This document shows, in pieces, positions 47,520 through 59,814 of a stretch of DNA of 64,000 bases. The DNA is from Prorocentrum cordatum. Lineage: Eukaryota > Sar > Dinophyceae > Prorocentrales > Prorocentraceae. Location: assembly GCA_963575745.1 (NCBI GenBank), contig CAUYUJ010019608.1:90001-154000 (forward strand). Direction: 5' to 3'. A model generated the notes under the pieces. It saw only the letters and a program-made list of their open reading frames with translations. It ran no database searches and was not told where the DNA came from. The number at the start of each line of letters is the position of its first letter. Positions within the stretch are counted from its first letter, which is position 1. Made by a program: the position numbers and the translations under genes.

Positions 47520-47790
47520 CAAATGAGGTGTCCACCCCACTGTTTGCGCAATCGTCCCACCAACCCACCCACCCGCAACTTGGTTTGCAAAACCAATGCG
47601 GCGGCGTTTGCGATGAGCGCATGGGATTTGAAAGTGAAGCGCTGCGGCCGCGATCGGTCGCGATGTTCGCGCGCAGCGGCCAGGTAGCTCTGCGCGACCG
47701 ACGCGGCCGCGGTGGCGCTGGCCAGTGGGCATTTCCCAGCGGGCACTTCCAGGCGAATCGGTGGCTTGGGCGGGCGCGATAACCTCATGC
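47520..47790 (+). repeat. H-family element, copy 3 (5' part only)
   Basis: CCCACCAACCCACCCACCCG to GGCTTGGGCGGGCGCGATAA; breaks off before the acidic part. Confidence 0.8.
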
Positions 47791-47899
47791 CCGTGAGAAT
47801 AAACACTAGGGGATAATAAAGTTCGGGGTTCAGGGAGAGATAATAAAAGTAGCCCAGCAGACCTCAGCATAATCTCGAAGTAAGAGATGATCAAGAGGA

Positions 47900-48420
47900 G
47901 ACCAAGCCGAGCACGTTTTGGGAGAGATGATCAAGATGATCAAGATGATCAAGAGATGATCAAGATGATCAAATAAAAGAAATGATAGGAGGAGGAGGAG
48001 GAAAAGAAGAAAAAATCTTGAGTTTCAAATCTATTAGATTTTATGTACAAGCGCTTTATGAAAACTGTTGTTTTGTAAGTGCTCGTGTAGGGTAGCTCAT
48101 GTGCCTCAATTTCCATGGATAATCAACCCCAGAGATAAAAAAGTTCAGGCGAGCGTGGGGACAGAGAGAAATGTAAAAGAAGAGGAATACAGTCGAATAG
48201 TAATAAGAAAGAAGAAGAGGATAATAAGAAGAGGACGAAGAAAGGAAAAATCCAAAGTTCCAAATCTATCAATTTTAATTTACAAGCGCTTTATGAAAAT
48301 TGATGTTTTAAGTGCTCGTGTAGGGTAGCTCATGTGCTTCATTTTCCATGGATAATCAACCCCAGGGATAAAAAAGTTCAGGCGAGCGTGAGGACATATA
48401 GAAATATAAAAGAAGAAGAG
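47900..48420 (+). repeat. ATGATCAAG repeats and a ~235-bp tandem duplication
   Basis: AGATGATCAAG repeats lie at 47920-47970. TACAAGCGCTTTATGAAAA...CATGGATAATCAACCCCAG occurs twice (47990-48180 and 48225-48400), each with purine-rich GAAGA surroundings. Confidence 0.9.
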
Positions 48421-48639
48421 GAAAATAGAAGAATAATAAGAAGAGAAGAAAAGAGAAGAATAAGAAGAAGAGAAGAATAACGGAAAAATGGAAAATTGAT
48501 GTTGCTATTTCAACATAGCGTTTCGAGGTGATAATGAAGTTCGGCCTCAGCGCTCGCCGCCCAATTTGAATTTTGTATAGGGCGACGATAATCAACTCTA
48601 AACACTGAAGGGGGGGGGGGTCCCTTTATTATCATCGGC

Positions 48640-49340
48640 ATGCGGTTATCATGGCAACGTCGACAACGGTAGACGCGATGTTTATGGTAGCGGCGCTGGT
48701 GGCGATGATGACAAAAACGCTGGCAAGGCCAATGACGGCGCAGATGCAGAGCGCGCGGCCGACGCGCGAAAATGGCCCGCATGATACGATTTGGCACTGA
48801 TCGTGCCCCACAAGCACACACGCCAGGGCGTTCGAATGAATTTAATGTGCGGCGCGAGGGGCCTGTGTGGCAGAACTGAATGAGAAGGTTGGCCAACAGC
48901 GTATGGTTGAGGCTTCGCAAACATGTTTGGAAACGGATATTGCAAACCTATGTATTTTCATGTTGTTGGGACACACCATGTTGAAACCCGTGCGAAACCT
49001 AAGGGTGTCGTTTCGGTGTCCGCTCGCAACGACGCTCGCGCGCACTTCGTCACAGTTGTTGCAAAGGATCATTGCGACATCGCGCGCGCAAAGACGTTTG
49101 AGCCATTCCGACATGCGCGCGCGAGAGGCCCAGTTGTCGACAAGTCTGACACATGTAGAACAAGCAATGGTGTTGTCAAACAAAGACAAATGTCGCAAAA
49201 CTGTGTATGATTATAGGTTATCGGAGACTCGATTTTGAAGTCCTTACGGAACCTGTTTTCCTGGAAGGATTCCGGCATGCGCTCACAAAAACGTGCGCGC
49301 GTGATCTTCGCTCCGTTTGTTGAAAAGGGTCCGTTCTGTC
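48640..49340 (+). repeat. H-family element, copy 4 (rearranged)
   Basis: ATCATGGCAACGTCGACAAC start, GCGCGCGGCCGACGCGCG, then a 3' half with CGGCATGCGCTCACAAAAAC. Confidence 0.75.
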
Positions 49341-49389
49341 CGGGGGGGGAGATCCTTTTACTCTGTGTGAAAGAAAATCTACGCGTTAC

Positions 49390-50460
49390 AAAATAATTTC
49401 TGTTCGCGGCGAGTTGTCCACTCCACTGCTGGCGCAATTTTCCCCCCCGCCCCCCCGCGAGTTGGTTTATCAAACCCACGCGGCGGCGTTTGCGATAAAT
49501 GCATGGGGTTGGTTGGTGCATTTCTGCGGTCGCGTTGGCCCGCGCACGCTCGCGCGCGCAGCAACCAGATAGTTCGGCGCGACCGACGCGGCCTCGGTGG
49601 CGCTGACCACGTGGCATTGCCAAACGACCACTTCAATGCGAGTAGGCGACTTGGGCAGGCGTGGAATCATGGCAACGTCGATGACGGTAGACGTCATGAT
49701 GATGGTAGCGATACTTGTGGAAATGATGACAACGACGACGGCAAGGCCAATGACGGCGCCGAGGCTGATCATGCCGGCGACGATGACGGCGCCCTCGCGT
49801 CGGTGATGAAGGTTTTGGACGGAGTTCGATATGCGCGCGCGGCCGACGCGCGGGAATGGCCCGCATGATATCGACACCGATCGTGCCAGCCCCCAGCAGG
49901 CGCGCCAGGGCGTTCGAATGATTTCGACGTGCGGCGCGAGGGGCCCGTCTGGCAGAATTTCATGAAAATGTTGGCCAACAACCGAAGGTTTTCTTAAGAA
50001 TTCGCAGGAGCGCGAGCGCAGGCATGTTTCAAAACTGATGCGGCAAAACCATACGATCTTTCATATGTTTTCGGGACACTCGATCTGGAAATGCGGATTT
50101 CGGCATGCGCGCGCGACGACGCCGGCGCGTTCATCTCGTCTCTTTTGTTGCAAAATATTATTGCGACAACACGCGCTGAAGGGCGTTCGAACGTTTCCGA
50201 CATGCGCGAGCGCGAAGCATGTTTGGTCCCAAGTTATGGACACATGTTGAAACACCGATTGTTTTCTCCAGCATTCGCAAGAGCCCCAGCGCAAGTTCGT
50301 TTGCGAAAGCTTGGGTTGCGAAACAATCCTATGCTATATGATTTCGGGACACTCGATTTTGAACCTGAGGTTTTTGAAAGATTTCGGCATGCGCTCGCAA
50401 CGACGAGCGCGTCTGCACTTCGTCTCATTTCTTCTGCAAGGGATTCCTGAAAACGGATGA
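49390..50460 (+). repeat. H-family element, copy 5, with acidic frame
   Basis: The frame 49503-49868 reads RRDRRGLGGADH, an Asp-rich middle, DDDGALASVMKVL and ARAADAREWPA before TGA. Two 3' parts with GGCATGCGCGCGCGACGAC and GGCATGCGCTCGCAACGAC follow at 50100 and 50385. Confidence 0.78.
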
Positions 50461-51645
50461 TTTGGGATAAACGAGTGCGCGCACATAGTTTTTTGCAGAG
50501 GATGACGGGGGGGTACCAGGTTAGCTGGGATGATCTGAGTTCAAATTTAGGAGGGACGACGGGGCACAATCACATGTAAAATGCAATAAGAAAAACGGGT
50601 CCGTTCAGTCCGGGGGGGGGGGGGGGGTCGAGCCTAATACTTGTTGTCGGCGGTGGACAAACCTCCATTTAGTAAACCACCCTTTAATTAATGAAAACGG
50701 CCTGGGACCCAAACCGACGGACCTGAACACGCAAGAATGGCGGCCGCGACGCCCTCTCGCGAACCGAAAACGGCCAATTCGCTAATCGACGTGTCAGGGT
50801 AGGAGGCCTGTCCACCCCCGATTTTGAGAAGATGCGACGTGGTGAATTCTACGTGGTGCAGTATATGCTACGCTGTGCAATGTACGTTGCGCAATCTGTG
50901 TGGCGCAGTATTCCCCAAACAGTGTTTGCACTTATGATTTCTTACTCCTTTTCCAAAAAACTGGGCTGGTGTGCCGGCCTGGCGGATATGTAGCCACCGT
51001 CGCCGCCCCGTCGCCGCCCCGGCCGCCCGTCGCCTGGGCTTGCGTGCCACTCTGGCGGCCATAAAGCCGCCGTCGCCACCCCGTCGCCGCTCGTCGTCTG
51101 GGCCGGTGTGCCGCTCTGGCGGCTATATGGCCGCCGTCGCCGCTACGTTGCCGCCTCGTCGCCGCACGTCGTCTGGGCCTGTCTGTCGTCTGGCGGCCAC
51201 GTGGCCGAGGTTGCCGCCCGGTTGCCGCCTTAGACTGCGCAGCAACTATTCTTCTTTAAACAAAAGATGTAGGATCCAGAACCCTCCCGAGGCCAGACTT
51301 CTCAGCCCCCTCTGGGGATGCTCATTTTACACATGATTTATGAATCCATGTGGTCCCAGCCAAATGGGTATCGACACCTCCCCTCATCGCCTGCAAAAAA
51401 ATGCAATGCGCGCGCACTTCTTCATCTTAGAGGATTTGTCAAGAATCCTGTACAAAAAAAAACGGGACGAACTGCACATGCTCGCGTCGTCACGCGCGCA
51501 TCCCGAAATCCATCAAAAACACTGGGATTCGCAAGGATTTCGGAAACGAGTGCCCCGAAAAAACTTAAAAATAAACGGTCTCGCACAAGGAGGTTGCAAA
51601 AAAGCGTTGCGAATTCGAAGGGCAACCATCAGTTTTCAAAATTCC
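50461..51645. other. Non-coding stretch with a GCCGTCGCCGC repeat
   Basis: Four ~65-bp units of GTCTGGGCCGGTGTGCCGCT type at 50965-51235. The rest shows an H-like 3' segment at 51380-51510. Confidence 0.6.
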
Positions 51646-51647
51646 TC

Positions 51648-51826
51648 GTAAGGGGCGCTGGCCCAGGGTTCTGTCTTAGAGGTTCAACCCCGGCCGCGAT
51701 TTGCGTAGAGCCAGCGGAATTATTCTGCGATACATACCGAAGTCGCGTAGGGCCGGCGGAATTGCCTTGTCAGAATGTTTGAACGAATCACTGGAATTTG
51801 AAAGACCAATCGGTAAAACATATGGT
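51648..51826 (+). repeat. Array junction module J, copy 4
   Basis: GTAAGGGGCGCTGGCCCAGG, GTTCTGTCTTAGAGGTT, GAGCCAGCGGAATT, GAAGTCGCGTAGGGCCGGCG, AATGTTTGAACGAATCACTG, GACCAATCGGTAAAACATAT. Precedes the second CACGTG satellite. Confidence 0.78.
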
Positions 51827-51979
51827 AACATACATCGTCGTTTGATGCGAATGTTTCAAGGGAAAAGGCTTATTTTGCAGAATTGGATGAGGATGTCTTG
51901 AGAGAAACCATTGCTTTGTCGTAAAGATTGCTCCTCTCCGGGGGACCATCATGTAAGGGATCTCAGAGACGAAATCCTT

Positions 51980-54900
51980 GTTTCCACGTGCCCAGGTCGC
52001 CCAGGGGGGTATCTAACATGGCTGCCCCAGAGATGGAACCAAGTGTTTTCACGTGTCCAGGCCACCCAGGGGGATATCTAAGATGGTGGTCCCGAGCTTG
52101 AACCATGTTTTTTCACGTGACCGGGCCAGCCATAATGGGATCTAACATGGTGGCGCCAAGCTGGAACCACATGTTTTTACTTGTCCAGGCCACCGAATGT
52201 GGTATCTAACATGGCGTCCCAGGGCTGGAACCACGCGCTTTTACATGTTTAAGTCACCCAGATCAATCCAGCATGGTGGCACCAAGCTGTAACCACACGA
52301 TCTTACGTGCGGGGGACACCGAAGGGAAACATCTAACAGATGGTTGTCTTGGAACCCCCATCGTGGGGAGGGTGGGGAGGGCCCATAGAAGCCAGACATA
52401 ATCATTCAATCGGCACCAAGTCTCCAATACCTTGACACGATTCCTTCGACGGGCGATGTTCCAGATTTCCCATACTGGGGTATCTATCTAACATGGAAAT
52501 CCCGAGCTGTGACAACGTGTTTAAACGTGTTCAAGCCACTCAGGTGGATATCAAACATGGTGGCCCCGAGCTGAAACTACGTGCTTCCACGTGTCCAGGC
52601 TACTACCCAGACAGAAAAAAGGTACCTAATGTTGTGGCCCCGAGCTGGAATCACGTGTTTTTGTGTCCAGGCCACCCAAAGGGATATCTAACATGATGGT
52701 CCCGAGCTGGAACCACGTGCTCCACGTGCCCAGGCCGCCAAGGGGGGATATCGAACATGGTGATCCGTGTTTTCACGTACCCACGCCAAATGAAGAGGTT
52801 TCCAACACGGTGGCCAGAGGCTAGAACCATGTGCTTTCACGTGCCCTGACCATCCAAAAGGGCATCTAACATGGCAACACCGAGCTGGAAAACACTTACT
52901 TTCACGTGTCCAAGCCACCCAGGAGAAATATCCGACGTAGTGGTCCGGCGCTGGATCCACGTGCTTGCACGTGCCCAGGCATCCCAAGGCGCTGTTCAAC
53001 ATGGTGGCCCCGAGCTGGAACCACGTGTTTCACGTACCCGAGCCACCCCGGGGGCAACTAACATGTTGGTTCTGATCTGGAACCGCTTTTAGGTGTCCAG
53101 GCCGCCCTGGGAGTGGATATCTAACATGGTTACCTCGTGCCACTCGCTGGAATCATGTGTTTTCACGTGGCCGGGCCATCCGTAAACAAAGTATATCTAA
53201 TATGGTGGTCCGAGGCTGAAACCACGTGTCTGCCACCCAGAGGGGTTTCTAACAAGCTGGCACCGACCTGAAAAAAAGAAGAAGTGTTTTCACGTGTCCA
53301 GGCCAGCTAAGCTGGTAACACGTGTTTGCATGCGCGCGGGGCAACCAAGGGGGGACACTCAAGATAGTTGTCCCTAGCCCCTCGCTGGAGCCACGTGTTT
53401 TCACATGCCCAGGCCGCTCAGCAGAGTATCCAACATGGTTGCCCCTCGCTGGAGCCATGTATTTTCACACGTGCTGGCCACCCACGAGGGGGGGATATCT
53501 GAAATGTGGCCGTCTGGGCGCCCCCATCGTGGGGGGGGGGGCCACGCGAGCCAGACAAAATCAGCACGTCGACACCAGGTGTGTACAAAACCTGGCGCAG
53601 TTTCTTCGGCGGGTGATTCTCCAGGCTCCCCACGAGGGTACCGAACATGGCAGTGCCGAGCTCGAACCATGTGTTTTCACGTGTCCAGGCCATCCAGAGG
53701 GGCATCTAACATGGTGGCCCTGAGCGGGAACCACATGTTTTCACGTGTCCGGTCCACACAGAGGGGCATCTAACATGGTGGCCCTGAGCGGGAATCACAT
53801 GTTTTCACATGCCCAGTCCACCCAGAGGGGCATCTAACATGGTTGCCCCAGCTTGGAACCACGTGTTTTTTATGTGTGCGGGCCACCCACGAAGGGGGTC
53901 TAACATGTGGTCGTCTGGGAGCCCCCAGCGTGGGGGGCCACAAGAGCCAGACTAACGTAATAAATACAGCGACACAACCACGCTTTCTTCGGAGACTGAT
54001 TCTCCAGATTCCCCATTAGGGTATTGAACACTGTGGTCCTGAGCTGGAACCGCGTGTTTTCAAATGTCCAGGCCACACAAAAAGGTATCCAACATGGTGG
54101 CCCCCGGACTCACGCGTTGTCGTGTGTCCCGGCCACCCGGACGGGTAACTAACATGATTTTCCCGAACTGGAACCATCTAACACGGTTGTCCCACATGTG
54201 AAACACCTGTTTTGACGTGTACAGGCCGCCCAAGGGGGATACCGGACGTGATGGTCCCAAGATGGAGGCACATGTTTTTACGTGCCCAGGCCACCCAGAG
54301 AAGGTGTTCAACATGGTGGTCCCCAGCTGGAACTACGCATTTTCACGCCCCCGCAGCGCCAACGCGACGAGTACCGACGTGATGATGGACCGGCAAAGGA
54401 AAATGCAGTGGCCCGCGCGGGAAAAGCAAGAGACAGGCCGAACCCACCTGGCCCAACAACGACCAGACCAGGCCGCGCCGTCCAGACCCTACCGGGCCTT
54501 TGAGGCGCCTACCCGGGCACCGTTCCAGCGCAGCAGGCGCTACTACGGCTACGTCCGGCGACGACCTACACTCTAGTACTGGCGCGGCCCTGGCGCCGTG
54601 CTGGCGTGCGGGCCCCCTTCCCTGGCTGCGCGCCGCCCGCCCCGGGCTATGCACAGCCCTGTTACCGCGTGAAGTTGCACCGATTGGGTGCGCCCCGTGC
54701 TGCCGCGCGCTGTCCTCCTAGGGCGGTTTCGTGGCCCGTCTCCATATGAAGCTGCACCGACTGGGCGCCCCCAGTCCTGTCGCGCGCTGTCCTCCCGGGG
54801 CGGCGCGTGGCGCCATGCTGCCGCGCGCTGTCCCCCCCCCCCGGGACGGTGCGTGGCCCGTTTCCACACGAAACTGCACCGATCAGGTGCCACCGGTCCT

Positions 54901-56150
54901 GGCACGCGCCGTCCTCCCTGGGCGGCGCGTGGCCCCTCTCTTCCCTGCTCTGGCACGCGCTGCCTTCCCCGGGCGGTGCGCGGCCTGGTGCCCACATGAA
55001 GTTGCGCCGACTAGTTGCCCCCAGCCCTGCGGCGCGCGTGGCCTGTACGGGCCGCTTGGCCCCAGTTGTTTCCCCGCGGTGCGGACCCACACGCTGGCGC
55101 TGCACGTCGGCGGGGCCCCCCGCGCCTGGCACTGGCGCCGCCGGCGCTGGTCTGCGGCACGCGGCCGCCCCGCCCCGCCTGTTGGGGGTTCCCTGCAGAC
55201 GGGGCGTTCCTCTCCCTTGCCCCACCTCCTGCCCCCCTGCGCCTTCCCCTCCCTCCCCTCGCGCGCCGCCATGGCGCCGCTCGCTGCCGGTCTCGGCGCG
55301 CAGCCCCCCTGGTGGCCGAGCCGGTGGACATTGCGCTAGGGCGCACCACCCCAGCGTGACACCCAGCGGGTATGGCATTTTGCTGTTGGCGGTCTGAGAC
55401 CTGGACTCCCTTATCGTTTCCACTTGCGCTACCTCGTCGTCCCTTACCTGGACGTCTGCACTGTCTAAGAGTTGCTCTACCGCGTGCTGAGCATCGGCTA
55501 CGCCCGTGGATGCACCGACGCCGCGGCCCGGCTGCTGCCACGGCCCCCGATGCCGCTGCTGGCCGCGCCAGCGCGCTCGGGGTGGAATTATTCCACGTAT
55601 GAATTCTGAATGCATTCCGCCTCCTCCCGTCCACTGCGGCCGCCCTGGCTGTCTCGTTTCCCCCCCTTGCACGCTGGCATGCTGGCCAATTCGCCATTCG
55701 GTTGCCCCGAATCGCCACGCGCTGGTGCGGGCCGCCTCTGCCCCGCCGCCGACGGAAAAAGCGTTTTCACGTCCCTGGGCCGCCCAAGCCCCAAAAAAGT
55801 ATCTAACATGGTGGCCCTGGTTGGAGCCGCGTGTTTTCACGTGTCCAGGCCACCCCGAGGGAATTCTAACATGGTCGCCCAGAGCTGGAACCACGTGCTT
55901 TTACGCGCGCGGGCCGCCCACGTGAAAGTATCTAACATGTGGTCGTCTGAGCGTTTCCAACGTGGGGGCGTACAAGAGCCAGACAAACTCAATAAAACGA
56001 CACAAGATGCGTAATCATAAGTTGACACATGTTCTTCGGTGGGTGATTTTGCAATTGTCCCCACTGGAGCATCGAACATGGTGGTCCCAAGCTGGGACCA
56101 TGTGATTCCAAGTGTCCAAGCCGCCTAAATTGATATCTAACTTGGTGACC
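51980..56150 (+). repeat. CACGTG satellite, block 3, with embedded 140-bp units
   Basis: About 64-75-bp units of TATCTAACATGGTGGTCCCG and GAACCACGTGTTTTCACGTG. A different ~140-bp unit with CATCGTGGGG, GAGCCAGAC and TTCTTCGGxGGxTGAT interrupts at about 52340, 53490, 53890 and 55920. The segment 54360-55790 is non-satellite GC-rich DNA. Confidence 0.88.
54665..55020 (+). repeat. Irregular repeat of GAAGTTGCACCGA / GCGCGCTGTCCTCC
   Basis: Four units, 78-128 bp apart (54671, 54749, 54870, 54998), each with CGTGGCCCGTCTCC. Open on several frames, no family. Confidence 0.75.
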
Positions 56151-56269
56151 CCAGGCTGGAACCGCGGTCGCGGTCGTCGCCATCCGCCGTCGTTGTCGTC
56201 GTCGGCGTTTCGGCCCCACCTTCTCGATGCATACCGCATCGGATTGGGTTCGCCGTAATGGTTTGGCCG

Positions 56270-56760
56270 GGCTGCGGAACATAATCCTTTCGCAAGGTCT
56301 CGACTGCAACCAGCTCTGGGCAAGCAATGCGCCCAGGCATCTCGCGCTCGACTCTCAGCTCAGTTATGTCAGGATTCGGATGCCAGGGAAGATTTGATCC
56401 ACGACACAGCATAGCACTGAACTGTGCAGATTCGCCCCCGTTCGGTTCGTCCCGCTTCCGAACTGACTCGGGTGTTCAACTCGAGCTGGTCGAGCGGCCC
56501 GCGCGTGTCGATTGCGGCCACATTTGCATTTGAATTATGCGTTCAGGCAGCTCGAGCTCAATACCCTAATCAGCTCGATTGGGAGTCGAACGCCACGGGA
56601 GACCTGATCCACAATGCAAGACAGCACAGCAATTCAAGACGGCATGGCGCGACCCCGAGTTCATCACAGCACAACGCAGCACAGCCCCTGGCTCTGTACA
56701 TCACCATCGCTATTTTGAGTATTGCACTCGCGCGTCGCACAACAGTGGCATTTTGAACAA
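56270..56760 (+). repeat. Two diverged copies of the composite satellite body
   Basis: GGATTCGGATGCCAGGGAAG...TTGATCCACGACACAGC near 56370-56420, and GTTCAGGCAGCTCGAGCTCA...ATTGCACTCGCGCGTCGC at 56540-56745, match the body of the 31.8-35.6 kb satellite. Confidence 0.8.
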
Positions 56761-56869
56761 TGTCCATGCTTCGTGGTTTTGTATGTATTGCGTAGATCGA
56801 TCATGTCAGGATCAAGTGGCACCAAACGTGCCCATCGCGTGCTCATGTCGGCATTCGTAGAACGCCCTT

Positions 56870-57610
56870 GCGCGCGGGATGTCGCACAATAGCCTGAAAA
56901 CGTGCGCGTGGTCGCCGCGCGCGCATGCTAGAATCCTTCAACAACCTTGGGTGTCGCACGGATTACAACATCGAATTGCACAATACATTAAATATCTCTC
57001 TCGAAACAAGAATGCGCTCTTGCGACTCTCTGACGAACTCAGAAAGCCACAACTAGTACGCTTGGCATTCTACATACGTGCCTTGGCGTTCGCGCGCGTG
57101 TCGAACTCATTCGATATCCCACGCGCACGTGCTGGGGGGCGCGATCCAGGTTTTCAGGTAAAATCAGGCGGACCAATCGCGCGCGTCGGCCGCGCGCGCA
57201 TGTCTATATCGTTCCAAAACCGGGATGACCGACGCGAGGACACAACCATCGTCATCGGCGTGCTCGGTACCGGCGTCGTCATCGCCCCTGCTGTCGTCAT
57301 TGTCGCCATCGTCACCAGCGTCACTTCTGTCGCGTCGACGTCGCCGCGACAACGCGTCCGCCCAAATCATGGACTCGCACTGATGTGTACGCGCGTCAGC
57401 GCGGCCTGCGGAACGCGCTGGGACTCCCAAGCGGTCAGCGCCACCGCGGCCGAGTCGGTCGCGCCAGACTATCTGGCCACTCTGCGCGCAAACCTGCGCG
57501 TGGTAGCCTGGCCGCAGCGATGCGCCAGCCAACGCCGAGCAGCCGTCGCAATCGCAACTGCAGGGGTTCTGTAAACCATGTCGCGGGTAAAGGTGGTGGG
57601 ATGCGTGCGC
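56870..57610 (-). repeat. H-family element, copy 6 (inverted), with acidic frame
   Basis: The minus frame 57532-57164 reads IVWRDRLGRGGADR, an Asp-rich middle, DDGCVLASVIPVLER and ARAADARDWSA before the stop. Confidence 0.78.
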
Positions 57611-57829
57611 GAGCGCGGGGGGTGATCGCGCGCGAAGGAAAAAAAATCAAACATTCTCAGGTCCGAGAAACAATTAAGATCGACCCCCCGCGGGGGTTGT
57701 CCGCGCCCACTGGGGATGTGCAGTGTACATGCGATTGTACCCCAATTTTCACTATACATAAAAATCGGTACCATCCCAGGCATGCCAGTATCGACCCCCA
57801 CCACCGCACCATCCTCTGCAACACAGCCA

Positions 57830-58570
57830 TAAATGCGCGCATGCGCGGACATCGAAACTCATCGATCTGTCCAGAACCTTTTGGAACAAATTAAGACGGC
57901 ATGCACAACCACGCGTCGTTGCGCATTCATGCCGGCATTGTTCGAAGACCATAGGTTTCCCACTGATTCCGACATCGAATGTGTGGTTTTGCAACACCAT
58001 TTTCCCACTGAGTTCGAAGCGCGCGCTCTTGTCAATACAAAAAAAACTGGCATCTCGCGCTCGCACGTCGGACTCATTCGAACACCCTTGCGCGCGTGCT
58101 CTGGGGGAAGGGGGGCACGATCCATTCCAAATCGCACCACGCGCGCCAGTCGCGCGCGTCGGCCGCGCACGCAGGTCACAATCGTTCCAAAACCATGATC
58201 ACCGACGCAAAGACACCATCATCGCCATCGACGTTATGCGCATCGGCGTCGCCGTCACTCTTGCCGTCGTCATTGGCACCATCGTCACCAACGTTGCTAC
58301 CATCATCTTCGTGTCTGCCGCGTCGACGTCGCCACGATACCGTGCCCGCCCGAATCACCGACTCGCACTGATGTGCCCGCGCGTCAGCGCGGCCTGCGGA
58401 ACGCACTGGGAGGTGCGCACCGGTCACACCACCGCGGCCGCGTCGGTCGCGCCAGACTAGCTGGCCTGCGCGCGAGCCTGCGCGCGCTAGCGCGGCCGCA
58501 CTGATGCGCCGGCCGGCGCCAATCGGTCATTGCAAACGCCGCCGCTAAAGTTCTGCAGCCCAATTAGCGG
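57830..58570 (-). repeat. H-family element, copy 7 (inverted)
   Basis: The minus frame 58427-58176 has RSAGRADARAHQCESVIRAG and GDDGVFASVIMVLERL. The plus sequence has ATGCGCGCATGCGCGGACAT and CCAGTCGCGCGCGTCGGCCG. Confidence 0.75.
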
Positions 58571-58770
58571 GTGAGTGGTGTGATGGTTGCGCGAACATGG
58601 GAAATGGTCACGCGCGGTGCAAAATTTTAAATTGCACAACAAAGATTGCACAACCGTTTTGGTTACAAATGCACGGAATAAAAGGACACGCTGACTAACA
58701 TACGCCGTGCGATAATATTGTGCCTACATGTGTCCATACACATACACATACATACACACATATGTATGTA

Positions 58771-59255
58771 TTACACCAGAGAAAACCAAACCAGTGGATG
58801 ATTTGAAAATAATACTATGGATCTTGAGATCGATTGTGAGATCGATTGTGAGATCGATAGTGAGATCGATAGTGCGGACGCTTGCAAGGTCGACCGCAAG
58901 ACCGAAAGCGAAACCGATTCGATGATATTGATAGAGAGATCGATCGCGAGATCGCTCATGCGATCTCTCGTGGGATCGTTTGTGAGATAAATAGTGAGAT
59001 CGATTGTGAGATCGATGGTGAGAACGATAAAGAACTGGGTAATGAGACCGATGGTGAGACCGATCGATAAGAAGATCGACCAAAAACCCGTGACCCCGGG
59101 AACCTCGACGCCCAACGAAATCGGCCCGAAACTAATGACCAAGAACCCGGGAAGCCGGAACCGGGAAGCCAACCGGCGTCCAAAATCGGCGGGACACGTT
59201 CGCCAACTCTTTCAACTTCCACGAAGACCCCTTCAGTGCAAACACTGATTGGGGA
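58771..59255 (+). mobile_element. Dispersed element E, copy 2
   Basis: About 485 bp, same order of words as the copy at 38924-39375, including GGATGATTTGAAAATAATAC, GTGAGATCGAT units, TCGGCGGGACACGTTCGCCA and TTCAGTGCAAACACTGATTG. Confidence 0.87.
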
Positions 59256-59577
59256 ACATATGCGTTGCGCAAAACATGTTGAACCACTAATTTGTGCAAT
59301 CGCTGTGACGCAATCGAGATAATGCATTGTGAATGCAGTGTATGCTGTGCAATCTACATGGTGCATTTTTCCGTGTTGCAATCGACGAGGCGGCGACGGG
59401 GCGGCGACGTCGCGCATGGGGCCGCCAGGCAGCCGCCCAGGCCCTCGCGACGGGCGGCGACGAAGCGGCGACGGGGAGGCGACGACGAGCCAGACCGCCA
59501 CCAAGGCGTAAATCCTCAGAAGAGAAACGAGAACCCTGACTTGCAAACGCTGTCTGGGAAGTATACACAGATACAAC

Positions 59578-59814
<237 letters not shown>

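Noticed and set aside
54662-55894. A 410-codon minus-strand frame
   Set aside because: Spans the CACGTG satellite and a GC-rich irregular repeat; several frames are open at once and no motif is present.
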